Source of the DNA: Populus alba
Lineage: Eukaryota > Streptophyta > Magnoliopsida > Malpighiales > Salicaceae
Assembly (NCBI RefSeq): GCF_005239225.2
Contig: NC_133297.1
Coordinates: 2,612,392 to 2,676,391 of the forward strand
Length of the DNA: 64,000 bases
Reading direction: 5' to 3'
Shown: piece after piece, positions 11,347-24,527 of the stretch
Layout: each line of letters opens with the position of its first letter
How positions within the stretch are numbered: position 1 is the first letter of the stretch
The notes under the pieces: generated by a model
What the model was told of the DNA's origin: nothing
The model's input: only the letters and a program-made list of their open reading frames with translations
The model's database searches: none
Position numbers and translations under genes: made by a program

Positions 11347-13351
11347 TGTCATAACCCAATTTTTGATCTTTTTATTTTAATTATTTTATTACTAAAAAAT
11401 GATGAAAAAAACAAGTAAAAATAAAATAAATGAAGAATGAATTAAAATTTGGGTTAAGGGTAACATGATTGGAAGTTTAAAAATTATTAAACTCTTGACT
11501 AGTTTAATTAATTAAATCAAGGGCTTAATTGGAGAATTGATAAGTTTTGAGACTTAATTGAGTTTGGAATTAATTTAATTAATCAAATCAAAGGGTTTAA
11601 TTGGAGAGTTGATAAATTTGAGACTTAATTAGACTTAGATTTAATTTAATTAATAAAAGCAGAGACTTAATAATCGGAGAAATAGCAAAGTTTGGGGTTA
11701 ATTGAGAGCACAATTGCAAACAGATTAAAGTCTAAGGATTAACTTTTAAAAGACACCGAAATGCAGGGGTCCAATTACAATTTAATTAGGGGTTTAATTA
11801 CAAAACTTTCCAAAATTCAAGGTCCAAAATGAAAGTTGCCATTTCCAGTTGTGAAAGGCGCCGTTTCTGAAATCAAATGCTCCACCTTCTTCGTCGCTCA
11901 AGACCGTTTCAGCAGGAGTAACTGCAGATCGTGGGACGCATGGACGAACGTGGCTCACCCTCGAAATGATTACCACGTTCTCTGGCTTTATAAAAGCCAG
12001 AGAAAAAGAACAGACGAGGAGAGGTGAAGACAGACGAAACACATAAAAAAGAACGAACGCAGGAGACAGAGAACGAGAGCAAGAAAATGGAGAGAGTGAG
12101 CAACTGGAAACAAGAAAAAAACAGGGGACGAGCAGGCCGAAAATCAGACGAAGAACAGAGACGGGAGAGAGTGAACGCAGGAGACGAAGAGAGAACCAAG
12201 AAACCAGAAAAGAAAAGCAGAACTGGGAGGAGACTAGAACACAAAAAAGCTAAAGGCCCGAGATAGAGGGGACGAGCAGAAGAAACCGAAGGAACTGGAG
12301 GAGAAGACAGACGCAAACCAGCCGAACAGAGAAAAAAACAGGGGAAGCACACAGGGGAATGAAGAAAAAATGAAGACTCGAAACTAACAAAGAAAAACAG
12401 AGAAAAAAATAAAACCCAGGGACGAAGAACAAAAAAAGATACAGAGAGAGAGAGAGAGAATCCTGAGAGCAGAAGAAAGCAAGAGATAAAGCGGAAGAAG
12501 GGAGAGGACGTCGCTCGGCCAGGTCGTCACCAGAATCTTCTTCTTCGGTCTTCAATGTGCAGGTCAGTAGCATTCCTCTTTCCCCATCTTTCCTTTTTAA
12601 TTGCACTAGCACTATTGCCAGCATGCGTGAGTAATTCACACATGCTGGGCAGCAGTGCCCGGAGTGGCTGGGTCCAATCCAACCTAAAATATAAAAAATA
12701 AAAAAAAAATAAAAAATAGAAAAATAAAAAAGGTAAAAAAAAAAATAAAAAATGTGTATGCACAAATAAAAATAATGTAAATTTATTGGTTTATTCACTG
12801 ACGCCAGAGTTAGGAATAAAAATACCAGTTTAAATTTATATTATTTTTATTCGTTGTATTTTATTTTATTCAGCTAGAAAAGTAAAAAAATATGTGCATG
12901 CGTAAAAATAAATTTATTTTTATTTATTTATTCACTAGCGCTAGAGTTGGGAATTAAAAAAATATTGATCTAATTTATTTTATAGCTACGTGATATTTAT
13001 CAATGTCAGAGTTGGAATTATCTGTAATTGAATATTCACTGGCCCCAAAGACAAGAATATTGTAAGGAAACCATCATAGTATAAACCAATAAATATTTAG
13101 CAATTTAAGATAAAACCAGCAATGCAGTCTGCCTCCGGCAGAACGTTAAAGGGGTGATAATATCTTTCCTTTTACATAACCAGTTCCATACCATAGAATC
13201 TCTGTTAACCAGTTAGGGTTCCTAGTGACCATAATACTAGGTGATGTCTCCTTAAACAAAACTTTTTTTCTAAAAGAACCAGATGCCAGAAATCCATTTT
13301 TTTTTCATAATCTAGATAATTTTTAAGGTCACCGCGATGTCGGGTGTGACA
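11347..13351 (+). mobile_element. Solo LTR, Tat/Ogre type
   Basis: Starts TGTCATAACCC and ends CGGGTGTGACA, 2005 bp. Flanked by GTGAG (11342-11346) and GCGAG (13352-13356), a 5-bp duplication with one C/T difference at a CpG. U3 has GGTCCAAAATG and GGCGCCGTTTC. A TATAAAA box (11989-11995) lies inside a near-palindrome and is followed by a long purine-rich leader (about 12000-12530), a hairpin (12618-12648) and the family 3' block (13140-13260). No internal region is left, so it arose by LTR-LTR recombination. Open frames in the purine-rich leader are low complexity and not taken as genes. Confidence 0.85.
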
Positions 13352-14204
13352 GCGAGTAAATTATAATGCAAAGGAAAGGAAGGAAATGAAGAACTTACAT
13401 ACTAGAGACGAGGCCGATTGCGCTGGTGCATTGTCTGATCGGGCGCTCTCTCCTCTGTGTCTTGCTTTCCTCTTCGTCTTCTCTTGTTCGTTATCTTTTT
13501 GTCCTCCCTCTCTCTACTGGTTTCGATTGGGTTTTGTTGACGCAGAGGAGGATGCTACTTTGGACGGTGGATGGCTGCTGAAGGCTACGACTAAGGAGAG
13601 AGTTGCTGTTTCAATTGTGTTTGCTCATGGTGCAGTATAGAGAAGGTTGATCACTCGTTGGAGGTGCAACTTGCTATTATTCCACGGTCGGTGCAGGAAA
13701 AGTAGCTAGCGCAAGAGAAGAAGTCCCTGCTGTTGTCAACATGAACTAGCTTTGCTGCCGTATTTCTCATAAAAGGGAGCTAGCCGTAAGGGACAAGGAT
13801 GATGTTGTTGCTGTGGCGCAGAGAAGAAGTCCTTGCTGGATTGGGGGGAAAGAGGAGATGAAGGACTCTCCTGCAACATCGAACAAAAGCCTATATGGTG
13901 GCTTTTGAAGGTTGAAGGAGGGTGCTAGCAGAAAGCAGAAAGTGGAATACCCCCCCTTTTGTGTTCTTCTTCTTCTTTTCTAGGTTTTTCTTGTAATGGC
14001 CTCCTCTGGTTTCATCCTTTGCTTTCAGGGTTTTTCTCTATTTTTGGGTTTTTGGTTTTTCTCCCCTATTCTCTCCTGTTTGTTCTCCCCTTCTCTCCCA
14101 TGTGTTCTGTCCTCTACAATATATATATATTTTTTCTGGATCCCCTGGTCTGGCCTATTGCTAGCTTTTTATAGGGCCAGAACAAATGCACTACAAAAAA
14201 ATAG

Positions 14205-14475
14205 CCTATTAGCAACTAACAAATCCGTTGCAGATAATATTAAAATCTGTTGCTGATAAAATACAGCAACGGAATTAGCAACGGATAATTTCAGATGCAA
14301 ATAATAGATGCTAATTTTTTAGCAACGGATTATCCGTTGCTAAAATTCGGTTGCTGATTATATAAATCAGCAACGGATGTTCTGTTGCTGATCAGCAACG
14401 GATGTTCCGTTGCTGATCCGTTGCTGATCAGTAATGAAAGCTTTGTTGCTGATCCGTTGCTGATTTGTCCGAATT
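14205..14475. repeat. Subterminal repeats of CACTA B, left end
   Basis: About a dozen direct and inverted copies of AGCAACGGAT / ATCCGTTGCT, many abutting to make palindromes such as CAGCAACGGATGTTCCGTTG. This is the expected site of TNPA-like binding. The motif is unrelated to that of CACTA A. Confidence 0.9.
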
Positions 14476-14744
14476 TTTTAAATTATTTTTTTCATTTATT
14501 GAATTTTTTTTAAATTATTTGTGGATATTTAAAAAATTATAGATAAATATATAAAGAACATAAATTAATACTAGAAAATTATTTTATAAAAAATAACAAT
14601 GCAAATAAAAACAAACTTTATAATAAATTTCTAAATCTCATTAAACTTACATCAAAATAGATAAGTCACAATTTAATAAATATGTTCTATCACAAAAGTG
14701 GTGATTGGGGTGATGGTGGAAACAAACCAAAACAATGCTGACCA

Positions 14745-17700
14745 TCATAAGGTGCGATCGGTATATGGTGGTCGAGGCCTAGGTCGATATACTGGATTAG
14801 ACGGGAGATACATAGGTGTCGTCATCTGTGGGGCAACATGTGACGGCATAGATGAAGTCATAGGTGCCGACATACCTTGGTCCATATTTGATGCCCAAGC
14901 CTGGTATCCCATATTACTAAGAAAGTTTTTGATTGAGGACATCTCCTGTTGTAATGATAAAATATGACCATCTCTTTCCTTTATTTGCTCTTTCAATTCC
15001 TGAATTGATGAGCTAGAAGGTGTTGACTCCATCGTATAGGATTGTGATGAAGCACTCGTACTAACCATGGATTTTGGCATACCAGGTGCACCATATATTC
15101 TACCCTTTGTAGCTCCTCCTATAGCCACACACCAAGCTGCTCCATCAAATGAAGGATGATTTTCCCGATCAGCTCCATATCTTGAAATCATCTCTTTTTT
15201 GTAATTCTCCTACAATACAATTAAATATAATAATAAATTAATTTAAATTTTAAATAATGTTAAATTACATTAAAAAAAAAATACTTACAACAACTTTTTT
15301 AGACTTGTTATCTATAAATGTTTCAGGTTGCTTGGCACTCTGATGCAACACCGAAAACACATCATCCCATAGAGGTTCTTTTCCACCTGCTTTTTCTTGC
15401 TATCAACAAACAAAAAAATATTAGAAAATATAAATATAAAAATTTGAAGTCCATTATAACAAATATAAACAATTCTCACCATGCTAGCTCGATATGATGC
15501 AAATGACACTGTACCTCCAGAATGAGTGCTTAATTTACCATCTGTTTCAGTTAGCCGATTATTTCTTGCAGATTTTGATCTCCTTTGAAATTCTGGGGTG
15601 GACCAAATTTCTTTAATCATTTGATTCCAATCGTCATTGTGTATCCAAACTGGACCTTTATCAATGCAATCCATAATATTTGTGGTATTTCGGTCAGACA
15701 TAGCTCTTTTACGAGCTCGTGTCAACTGCTGGTTCAAAGCAATTTTAGTCTTATCTTCCCAAATCTTACGAACAATTGGTTCATCATCCTCAGAAAATAT
15801 ATATTTTTTCTATAAAAAAAAACAAACACAGCTCAACATAGTTGTTAACTAGACTATATAATTACAATCACATAATCAGAAGTAAAAAAGATGAACAAAA
15901 AATATTGATAAAATAAAAACTTCTTAACTACATCATAAAATGTAATTTAATGTCTTATATTCTAATTATTATAATATTTTTTATGCCTTGCTGAACCTGT
16001 ATGCACATTTGGAGTTGCAATCTGGATGGTTACAACAGACATTATAAATGATCAGCCATAACATTTTTTATGAGTTCAAGGTTGAACAGATGTGTGTCAT
16101 AGCACATGTATGCATGGTATTTTCATATCACCAGGACATTAAATACATTAGGGCACAGATAACTTTTGTGATTGTATACAAGCCATGGTCACCATGTTAA
16201 TGTTTCAAGAAACCTTAACGTGTAATCTCAAAGAAGAAGAAATTAAAGAAACCTTAACACAGACGTCTGCAAAAAAGATCCAGTGACCCCAGTTCAATTT
16301 TAAACTAACAAGAGTGCAGCAGCAGGTACTGATCAGTCCTGAAACCACTAATATTTCCCTACAAAAACAGTCAGTTGAGGTGACATATATCTTTAAACTT
16401 TAATTTCCTCTCAGGACTGTATCAATGAAATTATAGCAGAATAAATTAAAGGTCCTTCGGTTCATTTTTTGAAGAATATTTGCTTAGAGCAAAGCAAGAA
16501 CTAGCTCAAGAAAAGGGGCTGGGGTGGCCATTAATATATTTGAGGATGTTATATATTTCTAAAATAGAATTAATTTGTCTTAAATCATAGTAACATGACA
16601 TGTTCTAACCTAATTGAAGTCGTTAGAGATGCAAAAACAATTATATATTAATTTATGTTTTCAACATGTTGGCATAGTAAAGAAATGTTTCATGAAATCT
16701 CAAAAAAAAATATAACATCCTCAAATATAATATCATGAAATCTCAAACATTTCTTTACTAATGTCAACTGTTGAATGATATGTCTAAAATTATGGAATTT
16801 TTTTTTAAAAAATTTCAGCAGAGTCTCCTCTATTTTTATTGGTACCAAGTTATCGACAACACTTCTATTATATGTCATTACAACTCCCATCTTGATCCAA
16901 TCATCCTGGATCATATCCCATCCATCAAACAATTTCTCAATACATATATTTATTAATATATTCAAGTATCATAATATTAATTAATAAGTCAACATAATTA
17001 TATCTAAAATAAAAATGTATAATCTCATACCTTAAACTCTTTAAAGAGTTCATCCTTATAAGTTGAACCAACTTTTTCCCAATTGTGCCATGGTCCTTTA
17101 AAATTTGATCTCAAAATAAGCCCGATCTCACGCCCACATGATGAGTTATTGAAGCTTAAAAAAATGACAAAAAATCATTAAATTAATAAAGCTTAAAAAA
17201 TAATTATAAAACACAATAACCTTATACATTTCAACTTACTCTGTTGTTCCATATAAATGAAGCTCTCTTTTTTTGGTAATTGGATCCTTATGTGTGTCAA
17301 AACCCTTCTTTTGAACTTGTTGCTCATGATGTATTGGAGATGATGTTGAACCATGGATTGAAGGGATGTCATCTCGATCCTCTGAATCTCTAGCATTACA
17401 ATCATCTCCCTCATCACCTAATCCTCTTGCATTAACATCATCTCCCTCGTCTTCATCATTATCACCATCTACTCTCTCATATTGTTCTCCTCCATCTTCC
17501 TCAACTCTCTCATCTCCCCTAACATCATTGCCCCTCCAATCATAATAACCCCCATCAACATTATATCCCCTAAAAGTATATGGGTGATATTGAGGGAAAC
17601 CTTCTTGAGTTTGAAGTAAATCTTGAAAGCGAAAACCATCGTACGATTGATAATCATCCCTCCGCCCATAATCTTGCCGAGTAGGATTATAGCAATCATG

Positions 17701-17826
17701 TAACTCATGATGAAAAGGTTGATGAGAAATGGATGCTTGGCTATTCGGCCCAGATGAAGGGCCATTTGATCTAGATGAAGTGGTCTTATTACTCCTGGAA
17801 GCTAATATAGAACCACGTCGAGGCAT
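14745..17826 (-). CDS. TNPA-like protein of CACTA B
   Basis: Second gene of the element. The start ATG (17826-17824) lies just after a likely 3' splice site, so a leader intron is probable. Supported exons: 17826-17240, 17154-17031, 15809-15480, 15399-15289 and 15209-14745; one or more exons between 17031 and 15809 are unresolved. Exon 1 encodes a Ser/Arg start, a Tyr/Arg/Gly-rich stretch and a long acidic tract, then HLYGTTE. Exon 15809-15480 has KIWEDK and a STHSGGTVSFASY segment, the core of the plant Ptta/En/Spm family. The last exon starts ENYKKEM and contains AWCVAIGGATKGRIYG, then a short coiled segment. No stop or frameshift was seen in these exons. Function is inferred from position and family. 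Confidence 0.72.
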
Positions 17827-18043
17827 GCTAGATACCTGAAATAGAAAAAAAAAAATTAGCATCAATAAACAACATTATAGAATAAATATAACTGAATTAT
17901 TTTTAATTATTGAATATGAACTAATTAATACAATAAAAAAAAATAAAAATGAACAAAATAATTATTTTTAATTAATACCATTAATACAAACATAACTTAC
18001 ATCATTTAAAAATAAGTCTAAATACAATAAATAAAAATAAATT

Positions 18044-21000
18044 TTACAATATATCATCATCATGTTGCTCGTCATTATCATCACTTCTATCCATATCATC
18101 ATCATCGGAATCACCATCAACATCATCATCAAATTCTTCATTTGAATCCCTTTCAACTTCTATCGAATTTGCCTGTAACTGAAGGAAATCACAATGGTTG
18201 ATTTCTGTATAATATGATGCTTCAACAACCATATTTGGATCATCAAGTGTTTGAGTAGGAAGGACACGACATGGTTGAGAAATCTCATCTGACTGAGCGA
18301 CATCAAATGATCTCATATTGTTATCATCTTCAATAAATTCACCCATGTCAACATTATAGCGACTTCTAGCAGTTGTCTTAATTACCGCCCACCATTCAGA
18401 AGATTTATTATCAGGTGGACATGTATAGTAGACTTGTTGACATTGTTGTGCTAGCACAAAATCTTCATTGCCATATAGTCGAGAAGTATGCTTGATTTCA
18501 ACCAAACCATTTGAACGATGCATTCTAATTCCTCTTCTTGTATCGTACCAATGGCATTTAAACATGAATACTTTGCACTTACTCCCCAAATATTTTAGCC
18601 GAACAACTTCTTCAAGCATTCCATAATAATCACATTCATTGTCATCATAGCAACTTCCTTTCACACAAACCCCGCTATTCATCGTCTTTTTAAATCGACC
18701 ATAACTTTGAGTGTGAAATTTGAAACCATTCACATAATACCCATTATAACATTTAACTAAATTTGAAGGGCCCATAGCAAGTGCAAAGATTTGATTCCCA
18801 ATTCCATTTGATTGATATTCAACCTACCATAACATTTAACACCATAATAAATATTTTTTTCAAAAATAAAATAATTTATTAAAAGAATAAAATTGCATTA
18901 AAAAATCATTATATAAAACTACTTACATTATTTTTTTAACCAAACTGGAAAGATCTCCTCGCATAATTTTTCTATTTCAGCATCGCTCGCATGTGGTTGT
19001 TGTGACTTTAGCTCTTGATGACATTGCCTATATTATAAATAGTTTATTTTTAAAATTAAATTATTAAGAATAAAGTATATAAAAAAATCCATACTTACTC
19101 TAAATAGGGCTTCAATTCTTCACAGTTGAAACAAATATAGTTATGTGCAATTTTCATTTCAGCATGTGACAATTGTCTTCTATACGATCTTCTTGACAAT
19201 TTTTCCCCGGGTAAGAAAAAATTGAAAGTTGTCCATCAAGACTTTTAAGGCCACCGTCATCATTCCTTGGAACTCGATTCCATATTGTTTGCACGTCATC
19301 ACCAAAATAATAAGTTGCAAAATTGGTAATTTCATCAATCAAATATGCTTCACATATAGAACCCTCAACTTTAGCTTTATTGGTCACTTTTTTCTTCAAA
19401 TAAAACATATACCTATATCATTGATATCAATTAGTTTGAGAAAAAATGGAAAAGAATAAAAAATAATATGACATGAAAACATACCGTTCAAATGGATACA
19501 TCCATCGATATTGAACGGGTCCTCCGACTTTTGCCTCATAAGGTAAATGTATTGGCAAGTGTTCCATAGAGTCAAAGAAGGATGGAGGAAAAATCTTTTC
19601 AAGTTTGCAAATAATTTCAATGATATTTATCTGCAACAACTCCATGTGTTGGACATTTAAACTTGTAGCACTAATGTCCCGAAAAAATACTGACAATTCA
19701 GTTAATGACTCCCACAGTGGCTTAGGCAAGTAAGGTCGAAAAGCAATTGGAAGAAGTCTCTGCATAAAAACATGACAATCATGACTTTTCATGCCTGAAA
19801 CCTTACATTGTGCCTCTTTTACACACCGTGAGATGTTTGAAGCATAACCATCAGGAAAGGACAATTCCTTCATCCATGACAACACTTCTTGTTGTTGTTT
19901 CTTGAAGAGATAATAAGTGCCTTTAGGTTTGTAAACCCGACCACTTGCATCTTGTTGCAAATGTAAGTTAGGCTTCTTACAATACAACTGAATATCCAAC
20001 CTAGCCTTTACATTGTCCTTGGTTCTATCAGGACAATCCATTACTGTATAAAAAATATTGTCAAAGAAATTTTTTTCAATATGCATGACATCAAGATTAT
20101 GACGAATCAAATTTGTATGCCAATATGGAAGCTCCTAGAAAATGCTTTTCTTCACCCAATTGTGTTTAACACCAAAGCCTGATATTTTGTCATTGTGAGA
20201 TGAACTTCTAATATGCCCCTCCATAAAATTAGACACTTCAAATAACATTTCTGAACCAGATCGGCGAGGTAAAGGAGGGAGCCATTCAGTTACTCCTTTC
20301 AAAAACTTGTCTGATTGATATCTATATGGGTGATCCATAGGTAAGAATCGTCGATGACAGTCAAAAAAGGTTATTTTCCCCCCATGCTTTAATCTAAAGG
20401 CTTTGCTATGCTCCATACAATAAGGACAAGATAATTTTCCATGAGTACTCCAACCCGATAACATACCATAAGCTGGAAAATCACTAATGGTCCACATCAA
20501 AGCTGCCCTTAATTGAAAATTTTCCTTCCTATATATATCATAGGTATTAACACCATCAAGCCATAGCTTTTTCAACTCATCAATTAATGGTCGTAGGAAA
20601 ACATCAAGCTTTTTCCCCGGATTCTTCGGCCCAGGAATAATCATTGACAAAAACATGAATGGTCGTGTCATGCACTTCCAAGGAGGCAAATTATAAACAG
20701 TCACAATTACTGGCCAACAAGAGTAGACATTTGAAGACATGTTAGACATTTGAAGACATGTTAAATGGACTAAAACCATCAGTGCATAATCCTAATCGAA
20801 TATTTCGTGGATCTGATGCAAAGTCTTGATGGTCTTGATTAAACTTCTTCCATGCCTCCCCGTCAGATGGATGCACCATAACTCCATCATCGAACCTATG
20901 AAAATGATGCCATGTCATATCTTTGGCATGATGTGGAGACATGAATAGCCTCTGAAGTCTTGGTGTCAAGGGAAAGTATCGGAGTTGTTTCTCTGACTTA

Positions 21001-21791
21001 TTAGAACCTTTACTAGTGGGATTTCTAGGTTTGTATCGTAAACTTCCACAAAAGTCACAATTTGTTTTCATTGCATCTACCCCATAGTACAACATACAAT
21101 AATTAGGACACACATCATATTTATCATAACCAAGTCCAAGTGGCCGCATAAATTTCTTGGCATCATAGAAACTTGAAACCAAATTTCCATTATCAGGCAT
21201 GCAACTTTTTGTAAATTCAGTAAATTTGTTGAAGGCAGTCTGAGTCAAATTTAGAGTTGACTTCATATTAAGCAATTGTACACAAGCAGATAATTTAGAT
21301 TGCTTGGTACATCCATCCCATAAAGACTCCTCTGCAGCTTTAAGTAATTTATAAAATTTATCTGCCTCTGGATTTGGAAGTTCTTCTGCTACCATAGGAC
21401 TAGAAACCTTATCATTCGAGTATGTATCACCAACCCCCATTGCATGCAGAACCATATTCCTATATGAATTTTCTTCAAAAACATCATTCACAACATGACA
21501 CCCAACTGATGAAGGTCCAGCAATTATTGGTTCTGAAACATAAGGCTCTCCATGTACAGTCCAATTTTCATAATCAGGTAAAAATCCTCTTGAAAACAGG
21601 TGCTTATAAACATCTTCTTCCATTAAAAACTTCTGATTTTTGCACCTAACACAAGGACATCTAATTTTACCTCCAGATACATTTTCATCAATTGAAAATG
21701 CAAAATTGATAAATCTTCGTACACCCGCAATAAATTCCGGACAAATATGACCATCCCTACGACGGCGATACATCCATGATCGATCGTCCAT
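18044..21791 (-). pseudogene. TNP2-type CACTA transposase of element B, broken
   Basis: Same four-exon layout as in element A: 21791-19485, 19412-19099, 19027-18927 and 18823-18044. Starts MDDRSWMY. Domains in order: N-terminal transposase-associated region (CPCVRC), Transposase_21 core (LGLCTDGF, GMLSGWSTHGK), DUF4218-like (LPIHLPYEAKVGGP) and DUF4216 (VKCYNGYYVNG) with an Asp-rich tail. Three defects are visible. A 19-bp tandem duplication (about 20736-20773) shifts the frame. A TAG at 20135-20137 replaces the tryptophan of IFWELP. A one-base indel in the C/G/A runs near 19196-19212 shifts exon 2. The last may be a sequencing error; the first two are not homopolymer events. Confidence 0.9.
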
Positions 21792-23934
21792 ATTAATCTA
21801 TTTAACATAATTAAAACCAAAAAAATTAGAATATTATTTAATATATTTCTTAATCTATATTTAAAACTTTATATAACAAATTATCAAAAATAACTTCATT
21901 AATAACTAGCTAATAATTTAAAAATGAAAAACTCTTACAATACATCTTTTATTGCTAATTGTTTTTACGTTCTCTAATTGAGATATCATAAGATGTGATT
22001 TAATTTAACATTAACTAAAATATTATTGAATTTGAGAAAAATCCAGTGTAAGCATCAGCATGTATGTGTTTAAGCATTTTTGCATCATGAACTAATATAC
22101 CAGGACAATGTTTAAAATACCGTAGCTATATGACGCTTCCACTTCCCCAATATTTTCAGCAGAGACTGTAGCAACACCAAATTGAGTAAGGGCTCCTGCA
22201 AAAGAATGAAGATGAAGCTCAACATTACACCTAAATATATAGAAGCATGGTGACGCATAGAAACAGTGCCATAACTTAAAAATTGTTGAAATTGCACAAA
22301 TGATAAGAAGGCTACTGCAAAGAAAGCTCCCTCCCCGAGTCAATGCAAGAACGACGAAGACAGACAATGTAAGGGAAAATACAATGCCTTAACTCTATTG
22401 GATAGACAGTAGATATGCCAAGAAGTAAATAATTCTCGATGTCCAGAGACATTCTCAAGATTCCCAGTCACAATAAGTAAATTAAACTAATTAAATCTCC
22501 ACGGAGCACTAAGTCTTTTCCGGTTTTTGTAACTAGTAATTTATACCACTAGTTAGTAAATATGCTTAATCGATGCGAGATTCGCTCTTTGTCAATTCCT
22601 AACATATATGCTGGAGACCATATTGTGAAATATGACAAATTTGACTTTAAACAATCCGTCACTTTTTCTCGTATATTAGGTTCCATCTTGTTCAAATTCA
22701 AGCTAAATAATCTTTAATTAATTATACTTTTTGACTAGCTAACATTACTTTTTGTAAATCCTCGATAGGACTGTGCCCTTTTATCCTTTCTTTTCTCCCT
22801 CCTTACATCCTGACATCACATAACATTCGCAAGCCACCCTTTCATCAAACCAATTCTCAAGCTAGCAGTGAGCTTAACCCTTTGAATGTAGGAGTCTTTG
22901 TGCAGAGGGCTCTGCATCAAGAATTTCATTAGAGAACGATGATTCACCCACCCTAGAACTTCCCCCACTTTGTCCATTGTGTTCCTGCTGAGGTCTCTCA
23001 TCATGAGCTTGATTGCATGTTAATTACGATATCTACATTAACATAGCCTAAATTAACCTTATGTTCGAGCTAGCTAGGAACGTTATGAGGAACCTTATGG
23101 TCCTTTTTACATCTTTTTGCATGCTCTGTTTTGCAATATTTTTCCTAGTTACCGCAAAGAAAGCAATAGTTTTGCAACAATAATTAAGCTCCTTTCCACA
23201 ACATTTTTCATGCTCTGTATTGCAATAATCTCAACCCCCTCTCTCAGTATATTTTTTTTTATACCTTACCCATTTAATAAATTTAAAATAAAATACATTA
23301 CATTAATAATTAAAAATATTAGGATGTGATAAAAGCTATATTTAACAACTAATTTGCAAAAAATCAAACAAAATTATTATTCTCATCAATAAAATTAATT
23401 AATAAAATAAAATACGTTATCTCTAAATTACAAATAAAATCTCTTAAATTTAGGTTTCTAATTATACCTGTTTTAATTTGTTATAACGGTTGCAACTGGA
23501 AACGTGGATTCTTGGGAGCAGCACGATGCAAATGGAAGCACAACACCAATCTTTGCCAAGTGGGTTCTTGAAAGCACACCACAGGAAAAGTTAAAGATTG
23601 CAAATGGGAGCACAGCACCGATTTTTGCAATTCTTGAGAGCACACTACAGGATAAGTTAAAGAAAGCAAAAGTGGGGTAATTGAAAAGGGTTGTTTTGGA
23701 GTTACATGTTCTGGACACTAATTAATTCAAGAGAAAGTGACAGAGGAGGGATGGGTTTCGGCAAAAGGAAGAAAGGGACAAATTGATTGGGTTAGGGTTT
23801 TTTAAGTGGAGAATGAAAGTTTTCGATTTTGAGCTGGAGTAATAAATTGTCTCCTACCGGGTGTTTTTGTTTATATATATATAAAAGTCAAATTTTTTCT
23901 TCTCTTTATCAGCATAGCAATCGTAAACCGTGCC
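21792..23934. other. 5' leader and non-coding part of CACTA B
   Basis: About 2.1 kb between the transposase start and the right subterminal repeats. No coding content is recognised. Its only structure is a short tandem duplication at 23529-23666. Promoter and leader of the transposase gene are expected here but no clear TATA box was chosen. Confidence 0.5.
23529..23666. repeat. Two-copy tandem repeat in CACTA B leader
   Basis: Units 23529-23600 and 23601-23666 share CAAATGG(A/G)AGCACA, then CACCAATCTTTGC-like and AAGTTAAAGA stretches. Non-coding. Confidence 0.7.
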
Positions 23935-24120
23935 ATTATATCAGCAACGGATAATCCGTTGCTGATTTTTAATATATTAATTTATTTTTTAGCAACCGAT
24001 TTTCTGTTGCTAAATCCGTTACTAATATTAAAAAATTAGTATATATACAATTCGTTGCTAATCCGTTGCTAAATTTGCAACTGAAATATTTTGTTGCTGA
24101 TTGCCGATGCTACTGACCCC
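23935..24120. repeat. Subterminal repeats of CACTA B, right end
   Basis: Copies of AGCAACGGATAATCCGTTGC and degenerate AGCAAC / GTTGCT motifs matching the left end, reaching to the terminal repeat at 24121-24134. Confidence 0.85.
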
Positions 24121-24527
24121 TTTTTTTAGTAGTGATGGTTGTTCCCTAGTACGTCTCTTCTTTCCTAGTAGGAGGATAAGTCTGGGGATGTTAGTTTTTG
24201 CTGGGACTTGGACGCGAGATTCTATCCTTATCTTCCCGGGATTGTATTCTTCATGAAGATATGGATTGATCTTTGTGTTTTGGTAGGACTAGTATGCTGA
24301 AATTTCATTTTCTTTCACTTCTTTGCAGGCAGATTTGCAGCGTTGGAGGAAGAAGAAGAAGAACATTGCATGTTTGAAATGGCGTCGTTTTGGTCCTTAA
24401 ATGCTTATTTTCAATTTGGTCCTTAAAGTTTCGAAACTTTGAATTCAAGCTCCTGATCTTTTAATTTCAAGACTTACCCTCCTTAAAATTAAGTTAAAAA
24501 CAAGTGGGTGAAAATTAGGTTATAACA

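Larger units (their letters stand above)
14189..24134 (-). mobile_element. CACTA (En/Spm) transposon B, complete, 9946 bp
   Basis: Left end CACTACAAAAAAAT (14189-14202). The right end is the complement of CACTACTAAAAAAA (24121-24134), with one mismatch in 14. Both sides are flanked by ATG (14186-14188 and 24135-24137), the 3-bp target duplication expected for CACTA. Subterminal AGCAACGGAT-type repeats sit at both ends. Two genes run on the minus strand: TNP2-type transposase (21791-18044), then TNPA-like (17826-14745). It landed about 15 bp upstream of the TATA box of an older LTR. Both ends look intact, but the transposase is broken. Confidence 0.95.
10715..24527 (-). mobile_element. Old minus-strand solo LTR (Tat/Ogre type), split by two insertions
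   Basis: Three pieces, 10715-11346, 13357-14188 and 24135-24527, form one LTR of roughly 1.85 kb on the minus strand. Its 5' end reads TGTTATAACC (complement at 24527) and its 3' end reads ..AGTGTGACA (complement at 10715). Order on the minus strand: U3 with GGACCAAATTG and ACGACGCCATTTC, a TATAAAAA box (14173-14166), a purine-rich leader, hairpins near 11246-11307, then the 3' block matching the other LTRs. Flanks are GTATT (10710-10714) and ATATT (24528-24532), a 5-bp duplication with one transition. Insertions: the LTR at 11347-13351 and CACTA B at 14189-24134. Confidence 0.78.

Noticed and set aside
11909..12798. Overlapping open frames in both directions
   Set aside because: They lie wholly inside a solo LTR with its own target duplication and have skewed low-complexity composition.
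13386..14256. Short open frames near 13386 and 13959
   Set aside because: They are antisense to the leader of the split minus-strand LTR; no conserved motif.
16690..16965. Open frame of 91 codons between TNPA-like exons of CACTA B
   Set aside because: No likeness to the family seen and no clear splice sites; may be intron. Left out of the gene model.
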